From the NCBI RefSeq assembly GCF_022678645.1, contig NZ_JALBWV010000028.1, positions 49,157 to 113,156 on the forward strand: a DNA stretch of 64,000 bases. The letters are read 5' to 3'. The position numbers and the translations under genes were made by a program. Of this stretch, positions 53,579 to 62,559 are shown one piece after another. The notes below the pieces were generated by a model, which searched no databases, had not been told where the DNA came from, and saw only the letters and a program-made list of their open reading frames with translations. The stretch comes from Saccharopolyspora soli (lineage in GTDB: Bacteria > Actinomycetota > Actinomycetes > Mycobacteriales > Pseudonocardiaceae). Each line of letters opens with the position of its first letter. Positions within the stretch are counted from its first letter, which is position 1.

Positions 53579-54451
53579 TCAGCGTTCTAGCTGGCCCCGG
53601 ACATTGGCCATGGTTTGCCTCAACCGGCGCACAGGAACAGAGTCACCCTCCACATCCTCAATCACGGACAACAGCATCGCCAGACCGCCTTCGTAGTTGC
53701 GGCACGTGTTCACGATGTTGATGACGTGCAGTCTAGCCTTCGAATGATGAGCGATCGCACCAGCGATGTCGGATCTCAACTGGCCGACCAGGATTCGCCG
53801 TGTGTCGTCCTCGGCCATACTTGGCACCGCGAGCAGCGCATCGACCATCTCGAAAAGTCCCGAGGTAGGCGATTCTGGATCTCCGGCGTCGACGGTCCCG
53901 GCCTGGTCCGCCTCGACAACCCCGCCTGCTGGGAGTACCGCCGTAGCCAAGTGCAACGGGGGCCGCGGATGACCAGGCCGTGCGGTAATCGCGCGTAACA
54001 AGTCGTCGGCACCGGACTCGCTGAACTCAGTGACCCAGTAATGATCCGCCGTGTAAGGCTGGAGGAACAACGGTATCTCGTTCACTCCACGTCCAGGAAG
54101 CACAACCGGCAGGAGCCTGGGTAACCATGTTTCCCGATCGCTGTGCAGCAGTTCCCGCAAGAGCGCCGCCTCGGACTGGATGCCGCGGTGCTGCGGCGAC
54201 GCAGCGTTGCCGTCGCCGAGGTACCGGTACTTCGGCGAGGCCACTACGATCACATAGTCGGCACCGGTCATTTCCCGGATCGCCCATGAGTACCAGTCAC
54301 GTCGTCGATCGGTGTCCCAACGGTCCATTCGGGCGTCGATTCCCGTGTTGCGCAGGAAGGTGCCGAATTCCAGGACCTGCTTCTTGTGGTGCTCAGAATC
54401 GTGTGTGTAGGAAACGAAGACTCGTGGGTGCTGGTTGTCGTTCGAGGACAT
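53579..54451 (-). CDS. SEFIR-domain effector with C-terminal EAD2-like domain
   Basis: A 290-residue protein from the ATG at 54451 behind GCGGAGGAG. N-terminal SEFIR/TIR-type domain about residues 9-140 (VFVSYTHDSEHHKKQVLEFG, DARMDRWDTDRRRDWYSWA, YVIVVASPKYR). After a linker, residues about 200-290 repeat the EAD2-like pattern of the VMAP protein (MVDALLAVPSMAEDDTRRIL, GLAMLLSVIEDVEGDSVPV). SEFIR/TIR domains in bacterial conflict systems often act on NAD or signal by assembly, which is not shown here. The shared domain suggests docking onto the VMAP-like protein. Confidence 0.8.
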   Translation of the reverse strand: MSSNDNQHPRVFVSYTHDSEHHKKQVLEFGTFLRNTGIDARMDRWDTDRRRDWYSWAIREMTGADYVIVVASPKYRYLGDGNAASPQHRGIQSEAALLRELLHSDRETWLPRLLPVVLPGRGVNEIPLFLQPYTADHYWVTEFSESGADDLLRAITARPGHPRPPLHLATAVLPAGGVVEADQAGTVDAGDPESPTSGLFEMVDALLAVPSMAEDDTRRILVGQLRSDIAGAIAHHSKARLHVINIVNTCRNYEGGLAMLLSVIEDVEGDSVPVRRLRQTMANVRGQLER

Positions 54452-54567
54452 CCTGCTCCTCCGCTGCAGTGCTCCGCGCTCCTGCTCTTGCCGCAGCCGA
54501 TGCTGGCCCCATCTCACTGGAAACCCGGCCTGTTGTCACGCGCCCGTTCCGGGCATTCCATCGGAGA

Positions 54568-56733
54568 TCAACCTTGCGCTGCCGTGGCAACTTCCTGGGC
54601 CGAGATCAACCTCGCCAGATCAGCTTGCAACTGTCGTGCTGCAGGGGCGCCCAGTTCGGTGTAGAGAGCCAGTGCTCGCTGCCATTGTTCGACTGCCTCA
54701 CGGTGGTCACCAACCCGCTTCGCGACGCGGCCAAGACCGTGATGCGCTCGTGCTCTCTCGTAACGACTGCCGCAACCCTGCGCAAGCCGAGCCGCTCCTC
54801 GGTGCGCGCGCCTGGCCTGCACCGCATCCCCAGCGCTGTAGTGCGCCTCACCGAGGCAATTCATCGCCATGGCCGCGTCCACCTGCAGCGCCAATTCGGT
54901 GAAGATCACCAGAGCTTCATCCAAGTGCCGGACTGCGTCGGTGAAACGGCGCAGGTCGATCTCGATCAGCGCGATGCTGCGCAAGGTGATCGCGGCGTTG
55001 CGCCGGGAACCCACCTGCTGATACGAGCCCAGGGCCTGCTGGTTGGCCTGCAATGCCTCTTCGAGGTCACCGCGGTAATGGAGCACAGTCGCGTAGTTGG
55101 CCAGCGCGTTGCACACGCCATGCTTGTCGCCTACTTTCTCGAAAAGGCGCCACGCGGCCATATAGTGCCGCGCCGCAAGGTCCAAACGACCGCGTTCCAG
55201 GAAGGCCAACCCTAAGTTGTTCAACGTAAGGGCTTCGGCGCGTCGATCCGCAACCCTCCTCGCCGCGGCGAGTGCGCGTTCATGGGTCTCGATCCACGCG
55301 TCCCACTGCTTGGCTACGAAGAAGTACCCGCGCAATGTGTAGGCGAGTTGCCAACAGCGGGTGTCCAGTACGCCGTCCGTTCTTCGGCACATCGCTACGG
55401 CATTAGGCATTTCGATGGTCATCCACGTCAGTGCTTTGTCGTAGTCCGCGAGATCCGGTGCTGGCCGAGCGACGCCATCCAGCGGAACGCGGTATCGGTA
55501 CGGCGTGATGATTCGATCAGCTTGCTCCGCGGTGTGCAGGTAGTAATCGAAAAGGCGGGTCACCGCATCGGTCCGGACTGCGGCGCTGTCTTCGCGCTCG
55601 CTCAGTTCCGTTGCGTATGCACGAAGTAGGTCGTGCATCCCGAACCGCCCGGCGCTCGACTCAATGACCAGGTGAGCACGCACCAGGTGCGCCATCACTC
55701 GAGTTGCAGTGCGCGGCATCTCGTCAATGAGCGCACCTACGGCGTAGATATCCAGGTCTCGGCATGGATGTGCGGCCAGCAATCGGAACGCGCGGGCAAC
55801 CTCACCGGGAAGTTGACGGTAAGACCAGGAGAAAACCGTGCGCACAGCAGTGCGTGGGTCGTCGCCAATTTCCAGCACATCGAGTCGAGTCTGCTCATCG
55901 ACAATCTTGCTCGCCAGCACCTCCAACGGTTGCCCCCGCCGCGACCGTGCCAACTCGGCAGCGATTCGCAACGCCAACGGCAACCGAGCACACTGATGGA
56001 CCAGTTGGACTGCAGCATCCGGTTCCCCCTCCACGACACGACTACCGAGCAATCTGTGCAGCATGCTCACCGCGTCAGCCGCAGACAACAGGTCGACCGG
56101 CACCACTTCCGCACCGTGATGGACAACCAACCCGGACAAGATCCGACGGCTAGTTACCACCACTAAACACGACGACGAACCAGGCAACAGCGGACGCACC
56201 TGGTCTTCAGTTCGCGCATTGTCCAATACGACCAAGACCCGCCTGTCGCTGAGCAACGACCGGTACATCGCGGAACGCTCCGATACCTCCTCCGGTATGT
56301 CCACCCCACCAACTCCGAGCGCGCGCAGGAACCCAGCCAACGCCTCACTCGGGTCGATCAGTCGCTCCGGCCCGTAGCCACGCAGGTCGACATAAAGCTG
56401 GCCATCAGGGAACTCCCCGCCCACACGATGCGCCCAATGCACTGCCAACGCGGTCTTCCCGACACCTGCAGTGCCAGTGATCGCCGCTATCGCCAACTCC
56501 CTGTCAGAACCGGTCGAGAGGAGGGAATCAAGGACCGCCAGCTGATCCACACGGTCAGTGAAGCCCCGCGTTCCCAGTGGCAACTGGCGAGGCACAGGAA
56601 GGCTCGGGCGCTCGGCGTGAACATGAACACCACCAGCTATGGCACCCGCCTGCACCACGACCTCCGCTGTACCCGACAGATCGTTGAGTACGCAACGAGA
56701 TCGCATCAAATCAACTTTGCCATCATCCAGCAT
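54568..56733 (-). CDS. NB-ARC/TPR signalling regulator
   Basis: A 721-residue protein; the ATG at 56733 follows GGGGAAG and is preferred over the longer frame to 56817. The N-terminus carries the AEVVVQAGAIAGGVHVHA stretch common in actinobacterial NB-ARC/TPR proteins. P-loop GTAGVGKTA at residues 87-95; NB-ARC markers LVVVTSRRIL and LARSRRGQPLEVL; then a long TPR array (ALTLNNLGLAFLERGRLDLA). Resembles AfsR-type STAND regulators but lacks the SARP DNA-binding head. First gene of the minus-strand operon that ends with the HExxH enzyme. Confidence 0.82.
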   Translation of the reverse strand: MLDDGKVDLMRSRCVLNDLSGTAEVVVQAGAIAGGVHVHAERPSLPVPRQLPLGTRGFTDRVDQLAVLDSLLSTGSDRELAIAAITGTAGVGKTALAVHWAHRVGGEFPDGQLYVDLRGYGPERLIDPSEALAGFLRALGVGGVDIPEEVSERSAMYRSLLSDRRVLVVLDNARTEDQVRPLLPGSSSCLVVVTSRRILSGLVVHHGAEVVPVDLLSAADAVSMLHRLLGSRVVEGEPDAAVQLVHQCARLPLALRIAAELARSRRGQPLEVLASKIVDEQTRLDVLEIGDDPRTAVRTVFSWSYRQLPGEVARAFRLLAAHPCRDLDIYAVGALIDEMPRTATRVMAHLVRAHLVIESSAGRFGMHDLLRAYATELSEREDSAAVRTDAVTRLFDYYLHTAEQADRIITPYRYRVPLDGVARPAPDLADYDKALTWMTIEMPNAVAMCRRTDGVLDTRCWQLAYTLRGYFFVAKQWDAWIETHERALAAARRVADRRAEALTLNNLGLAFLERGRLDLAARHYMAAWRLFEKVGDKHGVCNALANYATVLHYRGDLEEALQANQQALGSYQQVGSRRNAAITLRSIALIEIDLRRFTDAVRHLDEALVIFTELALQVDAAMAMNCLGEAHYSAGDAVQARRAHRGAARLAQGCGSRYERARAHHGLGRVAKRVGDHREAVEQWQRALALYTELGAPAARQLQADLARLISAQEVATAAQG

Positions 56734-56851
56734 TGGTCTTCCCCGGTCACCGCACCATGAATGCGTGACCATCACATCACCGCCCGTGGCTGCGGTATAC
56801 CGCCCAACGCGCATCACCTGTCGTTACCGGGACTGTCCGGGATTGTCCGTG

Positions 56852-57220
56852 ATCTTGGGGGTGGTGGGTGATCTTGACCATGCTGGGGCGGGTGTTCCGG
56901 TGGACCTGAGGGTGCTGGCCGCGCACAGCAAGGCGATCACAGCGGCCGGGTTCGAGGTCCGGGTGGGGCGGTACCTGCCGGCGGATCTGCGGCTGCGGGG
57001 CCTGGTCGACATCAGGGCGGCGTGCGAGATCCCGATCATCAGCGGTGACTCTCCGCACTTCGAGTGGATGCGGCTGACATTCGCGCAGATGGCGGGGCCG
57101 ACCGGGGACAGCGTGGTGCCCCGCGAGGTCCTGCAGGAGTGGAACGACGTGTACGGGCAGCCGGATCAGGTGCTCCCCGGGATGGCCATGGTGGGCGTGT
57201 GGGCCCGGCGGCCGCATTGA
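56852..57220 (+). CDS. Unrecognised short protein or gene remnant
   Basis: A 122-residue reading from a GTG at 56852, divergent from the NB-ARC gene. The mix of VPVDLRVLAAHSKAITAAGF, GLVDIRAACEIPIISGD and MAMVGVWARRPH is protein-like, and the end resembles a methyltransferase C-terminus, which is only an impression. No RBS of note. Could be the tail of a broken gene. Confidence 0.4.
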   Translation: MLGVVGDLDHAGAGVPVDLRVLAAHSKAITAAGFEVRVGRYLPADLRLRGLVDIRAACEIPIISGDSPHFEWMRLTFAQMAGPTGDSVVPREVLQEWNDVYGQPDQVLPGMAMVGVWARRPH

Positions 57221-57779
57221 CCCGCAGCCTCCACCGATGATGCCTCGGCCTCCCGACTAAGTCCTGGTGGTGGAAGACTCGACGTCGCGTAGTTCCGCTC
57301 GTCACACCGGCGGACCCCGGGGCAGCCCATCAGGTCCTCCAGGTTGGGTTCGGTGGCAGCGGCTGCCGGATGGCGGCCCGCACTACGAGTCGGAACGTCA
57401 TTTCTGGCGAGATTGTCCTCGGGAGAGTAGACGGCGTCGTGGCGAACAGCACCCGGTGGTGACCCGGCGGGGAGAGCCGCTGTTCTTCCTTGCCCACTTT
57501 GTCGATGGCCTTGATCGCGTCGTGGCAGTCACAGCCCGGCCGGAAAGCTCAGCTCGGGTTTTCCGATTTCCTGTCGCCTTTCGGGCGCCGGAATTTGGTT
57601 CTCGAATCGTCGTGTCCTGCTACATCGTGCGACGCCTGCACCGAAAGCGGCTCCATTCAAACTCGACCTCCGTGCGCGGGTGCGATCCGCAGCGCACGCA
57701 GAACACGCATCCGTCGACTGGCCAGCCAGGGTCGTTGCGATCGTCGGTGTCGCCTGGCTGCGGGCGCCCGATCAGGCCC
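57221..57779. other. Region without a confident gene
   Basis: Only overlapping open frames without good starts; one plus-strand stretch around 57440-57620 has gene-like codon use but no recognisable domain. Confidence 0.35.
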
Positions 57780-57900
57780 GGATGCCGTTAAGGAAGATCT
57801 CGGTGGCTTGCTCGCTGGCCCCAGACCCCGGTGGCGTCGATCATGCGGGCGAACACGGCGATGTCTTCGGGTCGGGCGCCGCATCGCGCCGGATTCGCGT
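57780..57900 (-). pseudogene. Remnant of a TetR-type regulator C-terminus
   Basis: In two adjoining minus-strand frames the sequence reads RPEDIAVFARMIDATGVWG then ASEQATEIFLNGIRA followed by a stop, the usual end of a TetR protein. The frame switch and the missing 5' part mark a remnant. It lies just upstream of the decarboxylase promoter repeat. Confidence 0.4.
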
Positions 57901-57936
57901 AGCCGCGGGGTCGCGGGGATGACGACGGCCACGATC

Positions 57937-58043
57937 AGGCTAGCCGCGCGTTCTGTGGAATCCACAAACGGATACGAGTGGAGTTCTCTGTTCTCCCGCT
58001 GGAGACCGGTGCTCGCGCGCGGCAGTCTGGACACGTGAGCACC
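57937..58043. repeat. Direct repeat, copy 1 (decarboxylase promoter and start)
   Basis: About 107 bp, nearly identical to 63771-63878 on the same strand. It spans the promoter and the GTG start of the decarboxylase and carries TTCTGTGGAATCCACAAACG and a G+C-rich stretch up to the GTG. Two copies in one orientation flank the whole decarboxylase-to-PucR segment. Confidence 0.75.
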
Positions 58044-59714
58044 CCACCGTTGTCCGCTTCCACCACCGTCGCGGAATATTTGTTGCAGCGTTTGGTCTTT
58101 CTCGGTGTGCGGCACGTGTTCGGGGTGCCCGGCGATTACAACCTCGCGCTCCTGGACATCGTTCTCGCCCATCCCGACATCGACTGGGTGGGGACTGCTG
58201 GCGAGTTGGGCGCTGCGTACGCGGCGGACGGATACGCCCGCACCGCGGGATTCGGAGCGCTGCTGACCACCTTCGGTGTCGGTGAGTTGAGCGCGATCAA
58301 CGGGGTGGCGGGAAGTTACGCCGAAAGGGTTCCGTTGGTGCACCTCGCTGTCGGGCCCGCCGAGGCTGCGGAGCGTGCGGGTGCGGTGATGCACCACACC
58401 GCAGGCGACGGTGACTACGAGCGCTTCGCCCGCGCCCACGGGCCGGTGACCTGTGCACAGGCCGTGCTGCGGCCGACCACTGCCGCCACGGAGATCGACC
58501 GGGTCCTGACGACGGCAATCCGGGAGAGTCGACCAGGCTATCTGCGGCTGCCCTCGGATGTGGCCTCAGCTCTCGTCGAGCCACCGACCGAGCGGCTGGC
58601 GCTGTCCGCAGGGGTTGACGAGGACAGCTTCGCGGCATTCCTCGATGTCGCGGGGGAACGCCTGGCTGAGGCCCGGACTGTCACGGTTCTGGCGGACTTC
58701 CTCGTGGACCGGTTCCACGCTCGCGCGGAACTCATCCGCTTGCTGGAGGCCGGGAGGTTTCCGTGGGCCACGTTGTCGATGGGCAAGACGGTGGTCGGCG
58801 AGGGAAACCCGCAGTTCCTCGGCGTGTACTCGGGTGCGTTCAGCGACGAGCGCACGAGGACGGCCGTGGACGAGGCGGACTTGCTGATTCGGGCCGGAGT
58901 CCTGCTAGCTGATACGACCAGCGGTGGCTTCACCCAGGGTTTCGACCGGAACACCGGTATCGAGCTCGAACCGCACTCTGCGATGGTGGACGGCAAGCGG
59001 TTCGAGGGTGTGCCCCTTGCCGCGGCACTGGCGGGGCTGACCGGGTTGGTCGAAGACCTCCCGGCCCCTGCTGTTGTCGATGCGATACCCCTGCGCTCTG
59101 GTCGCGTCCCGCACGGCGACGGTCCGCTCACCCAGGACCACCTCTGGGACGCCGTCGCCGAGTGGATGCCGACAGCGACCACCGTGCTCGCCGAACAGGG
59201 CACGTCATTCTTCGGCCTGAGCACCCGGCGGTTGCCGACCGGCGTGCGGTTCCTCGCTCAACCGCTGTGGGGCTCGGTCGGCTACACCCTGCCCGCTCTG
59301 CTGGGCGCGCAACTCGCGGATCCCGCGCGCCGGGGGCTCCTGCTCATCGGGGACGGCTCGGCGCAAATGACAGTGCAGGAACTGGGCACCATCGCCCGGC
59401 AAGGTCTCACACCGGTGATCTTGCTGGTCAACAACGACGGCTACACAGTGGAGCGGGCGATCCACGGCCCGCGCGCCGAGTACAACGACATCGCCATGTG
59501 GGACTGGTCGGCGGTACCGGCGGCACTGGGCGCACCGGAATCCCTCGTGCTTGAAGCGCGCACACCGGCCGAACTCGCCGCGGCACTGGAACTGGCCGAG
59601 GAAAACCCCGACCGACTGGTCTTCATCCAGGCGTTCACGGACATCGACGACGTCCCCGACCTGCTCCGGCAGCTCGCGGAAGGGGTCCGGCTTCGCAACG
59701 GTGGACCGGCATGA
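58035..59714 (+). CDS. ThDP-dependent 2-oxo acid decarboxylase (pyruvate/phenylpyruvate type)
   Basis: A 559-residue protein from the GTG at 58035. ThDP decarboxylase plan: VFGVPGDYNLALLDIVL and the activating Glu in GTAGELGAAYAADGYAR near residue 56; the double-His motif AVMHHTAGDGDYERF near 119; a middle domain; and GDGSAQMTVQELGTIA with the second Asn pair in LLVNNDGYTVER near 439-470. The HH motif points to the pyruvate, indolepyruvate or phenylpyruvate decarboxylase group rather than acetolactate synthase. With the dehydrogenase downstream it could convert an amino acid through its 2-oxo acid to an aldehyde (inference). Probably controlled by the PucR-family protein. Confidence 0.85.
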   Translation: MSTPPLSASTTVAEYLLQRLVFLGVRHVFGVPGDYNLALLDIVLAHPDIDWVGTAGELGAAYAADGYARTAGFGALLTTFGVGELSAINGVAGSYAERVPLVHLAVGPAEAAERAGAVMHHTAGDGDYERFARAHGPVTCAQAVLRPTTAATEIDRVLTTAIRESRPGYLRLPSDVASALVEPPTERLALSAGVDEDSFAAFLDVAGERLAEARTVTVLADFLVDRFHARAELIRLLEAGRFPWATLSMGKTVVGEGNPQFLGVYSGAFSDERTRTAVDEADLLIRAGVLLADTTSGGFTQGFDRNTGIELEPHSAMVDGKRFEGVPLAAALAGLTGLVEDLPAPAVVDAIPLRSGRVPHGDGPLTQDHLWDAVAEWMPTATTVLAEQGTSFFGLSTRRLPTGVRFLAQPLWGSVGYTLPALLGAQLADPARRGLLLIGDGSAQMTVQELGTIARQGLTPVILLVNNDGYTVERAIHGPRAEYNDIAMWDWSAVPAALGAPESLVLEARTPAELAAALELAEENPDRLVFIQAFTDIDDVPDLLRQLAEGVRLRNGGPA

Positions 59715-59860
59715 CGCAGCGGCCAGTTTCGGCCGAACGGCCCGTGGTTTCGCGGGAGGTCGATAGCGGGACAGAGGAACGGCTTTCGGATCCTGGACAG
59801 ACCATCAGTAGCCGCAATCCACCGGTCACGATCACGAAGTACGAACCCGAGGAGGACTAG
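59711..59860 (+). CDS. 49-residue protein between decarboxylase and dehydrogenase
   Basis: An ATG at 59711 overlaps the decarboxylase stop (ATGA) and the frame ends at a TAG at 59858-59860, 3 bp before the dehydrogenase ATG. The product is hydrophilic (MTQRPVSAERPVVSREVDSG, NPPVTITKYEPEED). The tight coupling to both neighbours argues for a real small gene. Function unknown. Confidence 0.55.
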   Translation: MTQRPVSAERPVVSREVDSGTEERLSDPGQTISSRNPPVTITKYEPEED

Positions 59861-59863
59861 CAC

Positions 59864-60907
59864 ATGCCATTCGCGCACGAGGAGGTTCAGCTCCGGCGAG
59901 GACAGCGGACGGGGTTGCCGATCATCGTCGCGGTGCACTCCACCCGACTCGGCGCAGCCGCGGGAGGCTGTCGGCTTTGGTCCTATTCGGACTGGACGCA
60001 CGGACTCTCAGACGCGCTGAAGCTCTCGGAGGGAATGACGTGGAAGTGCGCTGCCGCTGGGCTGTCGGTCGGCGGCGGGAAAACGGTCATCGCGGTGCCC
60101 GAAGGTCAAGTCCTCGACCCGGCTGGCCGCCGCGCCGCCCTCCTCGATGCGGGTGACGTGATCGCTTCACTGGACGGCCGGTACGCGACCGGCCCCGACG
60201 CGGGAACCGGGCCGGAGGACATGGCCGTGATCGGCGAGCGGACCGAGCACGTCTTCTGCCGACCGGAAGAGGCTGGTGGCAGCGGTGATCCCTCGCCGTT
60301 CACGGCGCTCGGAGTCCTCGCGTCGCTCCGCGCGACCTGCCGCGTCCTCAACGGCTCCCCGGATCTGGCCGGTCGTCGGTTCGCGGTGGTCGGTGCCGGG
60401 CACGTCGGGGAGCGAGTCGCGCGCATGATCGCCGAGCAAGGGGGCGAACTCGTCGTCAGCGATATCGCCGCGGCGAAAGCGTCGCTCGCTGACGAGCTCG
60501 GCGCGCGGTTCCTCCCACCACGCGAAGCCTTGGTGTCCGAAGTGGATGTTCTCGTGCCGGCAGCGCTGGGTGGTGTGCTCAACCGGGAACTGGTGCCGCG
60601 GTTGCGTTGCGCCGCGATCGCCGGTCCGGCCAACAACCAGCTCGCGGAGCGAGAGGTCGCGGAGCTCCTGCAGGAACGGAGCATCCTGTGGGCGCCGGAC
60701 TACGTGGTGAACGCGGGCGGAGTCATCCACGCGATCGCGCGTGAGCTGCTCGGCGAAGATCTCGCGAAGGCGACCGCGCGAGTCGAATCGATCGAACAGA
60801 CGCTGCAGGACATCTTCGCCACAGCACAGGAGACCGGGACAACGCCGTCCGCCGCCGCGGACGACCTCGCGCGGCGACGGGTGCGGGGGAGCGAGGATCC
60901 GGAGTAG
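59864..60907 (+). CDS. Glu/Leu/Phe/Val dehydrogenase
   Basis: A 347-residue protein with GAGGAGGAC upstream of the ATG at 59864. Catalytic-Lys region EGMTWKCAAAGLSVGGGKT near residues 57-75, NAD-binding VVGAGHVGERVARMIAEQG near 180-198, and the conserved DYVVNAGGVI stretch. Shorter than glutamate dehydrogenases, in line with leucine/phenylalanine dehydrogenases. It oxidatively deaminates an amino acid to the 2-oxo acid used by the decarboxylase (inference). Operon: decarboxylase, 49-residue ORF, dehydrogenase. Confidence 0.85.
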   Translation: MPFAHEEVQLRRGQRTGLPIIVAVHSTRLGAAAGGCRLWSYSDWTHGLSDALKLSEGMTWKCAAAGLSVGGGKTVIAVPEGQVLDPAGRRAALLDAGDVIASLDGRYATGPDAGTGPEDMAVIGERTEHVFCRPEEAGGSGDPSPFTALGVLASLRATCRVLNGSPDLAGRRFAVVGAGHVGERVARMIAEQGGELVVSDIAAAKASLADELGARFLPPREALVSEVDVLVPAALGGVLNRELVPRLRCAAIAGPANNQLAEREVAELLQERSILWAPDYVVNAGGVIHAIARELLGEDLAKATARVESIEQTLQDIFATAQETGTTPSAAADDLARRRVRGSEDPE

Positions 60908-60965
60908 CTCGGGCGGCTCCGGTCCCAGACCGCCCAAGCCGCAACCCGAGCGCACCGATCCTGTA

Positions 60966-60985
60966 GTTACCGCACCAGCGGTAAC
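60966..60985 (+). terminator. Short perfect hairpin after dehydrogenase
   Basis: Eight-base arms GTTACCGC and GCGGTAAC around a 4-base loop, 58 bp after the stop. No T-run follows; likely a terminator or transcript end structure. Confidence 0.4.
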
Positions 60986-61081
60986 AGGCAACCGCGGGGG
61001 AAAATAAACCATCCGGCTGATTTACGGATGAGGGTTGCGCTGGATTTGAACCATTTAGTTGGTTTTAGACAGAGGAAGATC

Positions 61082-61520
61082 ATGACCGCCACCCGCAGCG
61101 CGCTTGTCGACGACAGCGACCACGTTCAGCTCGAACGTCTCGCTCTCGAAGTCAACTACTGCGTCGACGACGGCATCGCCGAAACGATCCCCGAGTTGTT
61201 CACCGAGGACGGCGCGCTGGCCACCTTCGGCGAACCCGCCGTCGGCCACGACGCACTGCGCGCCTGGGGCCGGATGATGGACACCGAAAAGCCCCTTGCG
61301 GGTGTTCGGCACGTGCTGTCCAACTTCCGTTTCCTCGGTGATGGCCTCGATGCCGCGGTCGGCACCGTGTACGTCACCGCGTTCCTGCCCGGCGCCCGGA
61401 GCGGACGAGCGACTCTCCCTGTGCCATGGGCGTTTGCACCGACCGCTACTGCCGCACGTCGGAAGGCTGGTAGATCGTCTCCCGCGTTTTCAACCCCACT
61501 TCTTGCGCGACACCGCCTGA
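61082..61520 (+). pseudogene. Decayed SnoaL/NTF2-like gene
   Basis: Starts well (ATG at 61082 behind AGAGGAAG; NYCVDDGIAETIPELFTEDG is SnoaL-like) and reads through about residue 115 (VYVTAFLPGARSGRATLPV). The frame then shifts; the continuing signal GVCTDRYCRTSEGW meets a TAG, and the end (HFLRDTA, stop at 61520) is in a third frame. So it has two frameshifts and a stop: not functional. Confidence 0.6.
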
Positions 61521-61561
61521 GGCTCGTGGCGAAACCGTCCAATCCAGACAGAAGGATCTCG

Positions 61562-62085
61562 ATGGTGAACAATGTCTTGGTCCTTCCCTTCACCGCGGAA
61601 TCCACCGCTGACGACGTGATCGAGGGAGTCGACCTCAGCGGCCAGCGCGCCGTCGTGACCGGAGGCGCGTCCGGCATCGGCCTGGTAACCGCACGCCCCT
61701 TGTCCGGGCGGACGCGGAGGTCACCCTCGCCGTCCGCAACCCCCAGACATTTCAGGAGGCCGCGGACTCGGTCCGCGCTGTGAGCCGGGAGGACGCGGTG
61801 CGCGTCGCGCGGCTCGACCTGGCGGACCGGGCGAGCGTCGCCTCGTTCGCCTCCTCCTGGCGCGGCCCGCTGCACGTGCTGGTGACAACGCCGGGATCAT
61901 GGCCCTCTCCGAACTCACCCGAACCCCGAGGGCTGGGAGAGCCAGCTCGCCACCAACCACCTGGGCCACGCGGCTCTCACCCTGGGGCTGCACCAGGCGC
62001 TCGCCTCGGCCGGTTCCAGCCGCATCGTCCAGGTCGCGTCCTCGGCGCACCTGATGGCCCCGGCCGACTTCGAGGATCTGCACTG
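61562..62085 (+). pseudogene. Decayed short-chain dehydrogenase/reductase gene
   Basis: The N-terminal glycine motif is intact (RAVVTGGASGIGLVTA) after the ATG at 61562. The continuing signal then hops frames (AVRNPQTFQEAADSVRAV, LDLADRASVASFASSW, HLGHAALTLGLHQALASAG). No single frame runs through; the gene is dead and also truncated. Confidence 0.6.
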
Positions 62086-62119
62086 GAGATGGACGGGAAT
62101 GGTTTCCAGAGCAGTGGTG

Positions 62120-62265
62120 CTGGGCAGAGCGACGCCTACCGTTTCGTGCGCGAAGCCCTGTCCGAACGGATCGTCGGGATCGAGGACCAGCACGTCACAG
62201 GTGGTGTCGAGGTCACCTTTCTTGTAGCTCGCCCAGAACTGCCGAACGACGGTCTTCGGATCCAT
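62120..62265 (-). pseudogene. Remnant of an NTF2/SnoaL-like gene
   Basis: On the minus strand an ATG at 62265 opens MDPKTVVRQFWASYKKGDLD and about 25 more residues of a small NTF2-type fold before the frame loses its signal. Only the 5' part is present. Confidence 0.4.
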
Positions 62266-62559
62266 ATTCGCTTCCACTCTGCCCATCCGTGGTTCGGTGT
62301 GGAGTCGGGCCACCGCGCAGCGGTGGCGGCACGCTGTTCATCTGCGCCGCCCCGTCGTTCCGGGAGCACGAGTGCCGGGATACTCGTAACGCTGTCATCC
62401 TCGCGACCGAAGTCTGACAACGCTGCGGTCGCCCCATGTCAGCGGAGGAGGGGACAGCCTCCATTGTGGACATCGCGGCGGCGGGCCAGGTCGCGCGTTT
62501 CCCGTTGCCGGAACGCGAGCTGTTCGGCGTCGTTCCGGCTTCACCGGCTCGTGCGGTGA

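Noticed and set aside
58035..59714. Acetolactate synthase
   Set aside because: The double-His motif and the pairing with an amino-acid dehydrogenase fit the 2-oxo acid decarboxylase group better.
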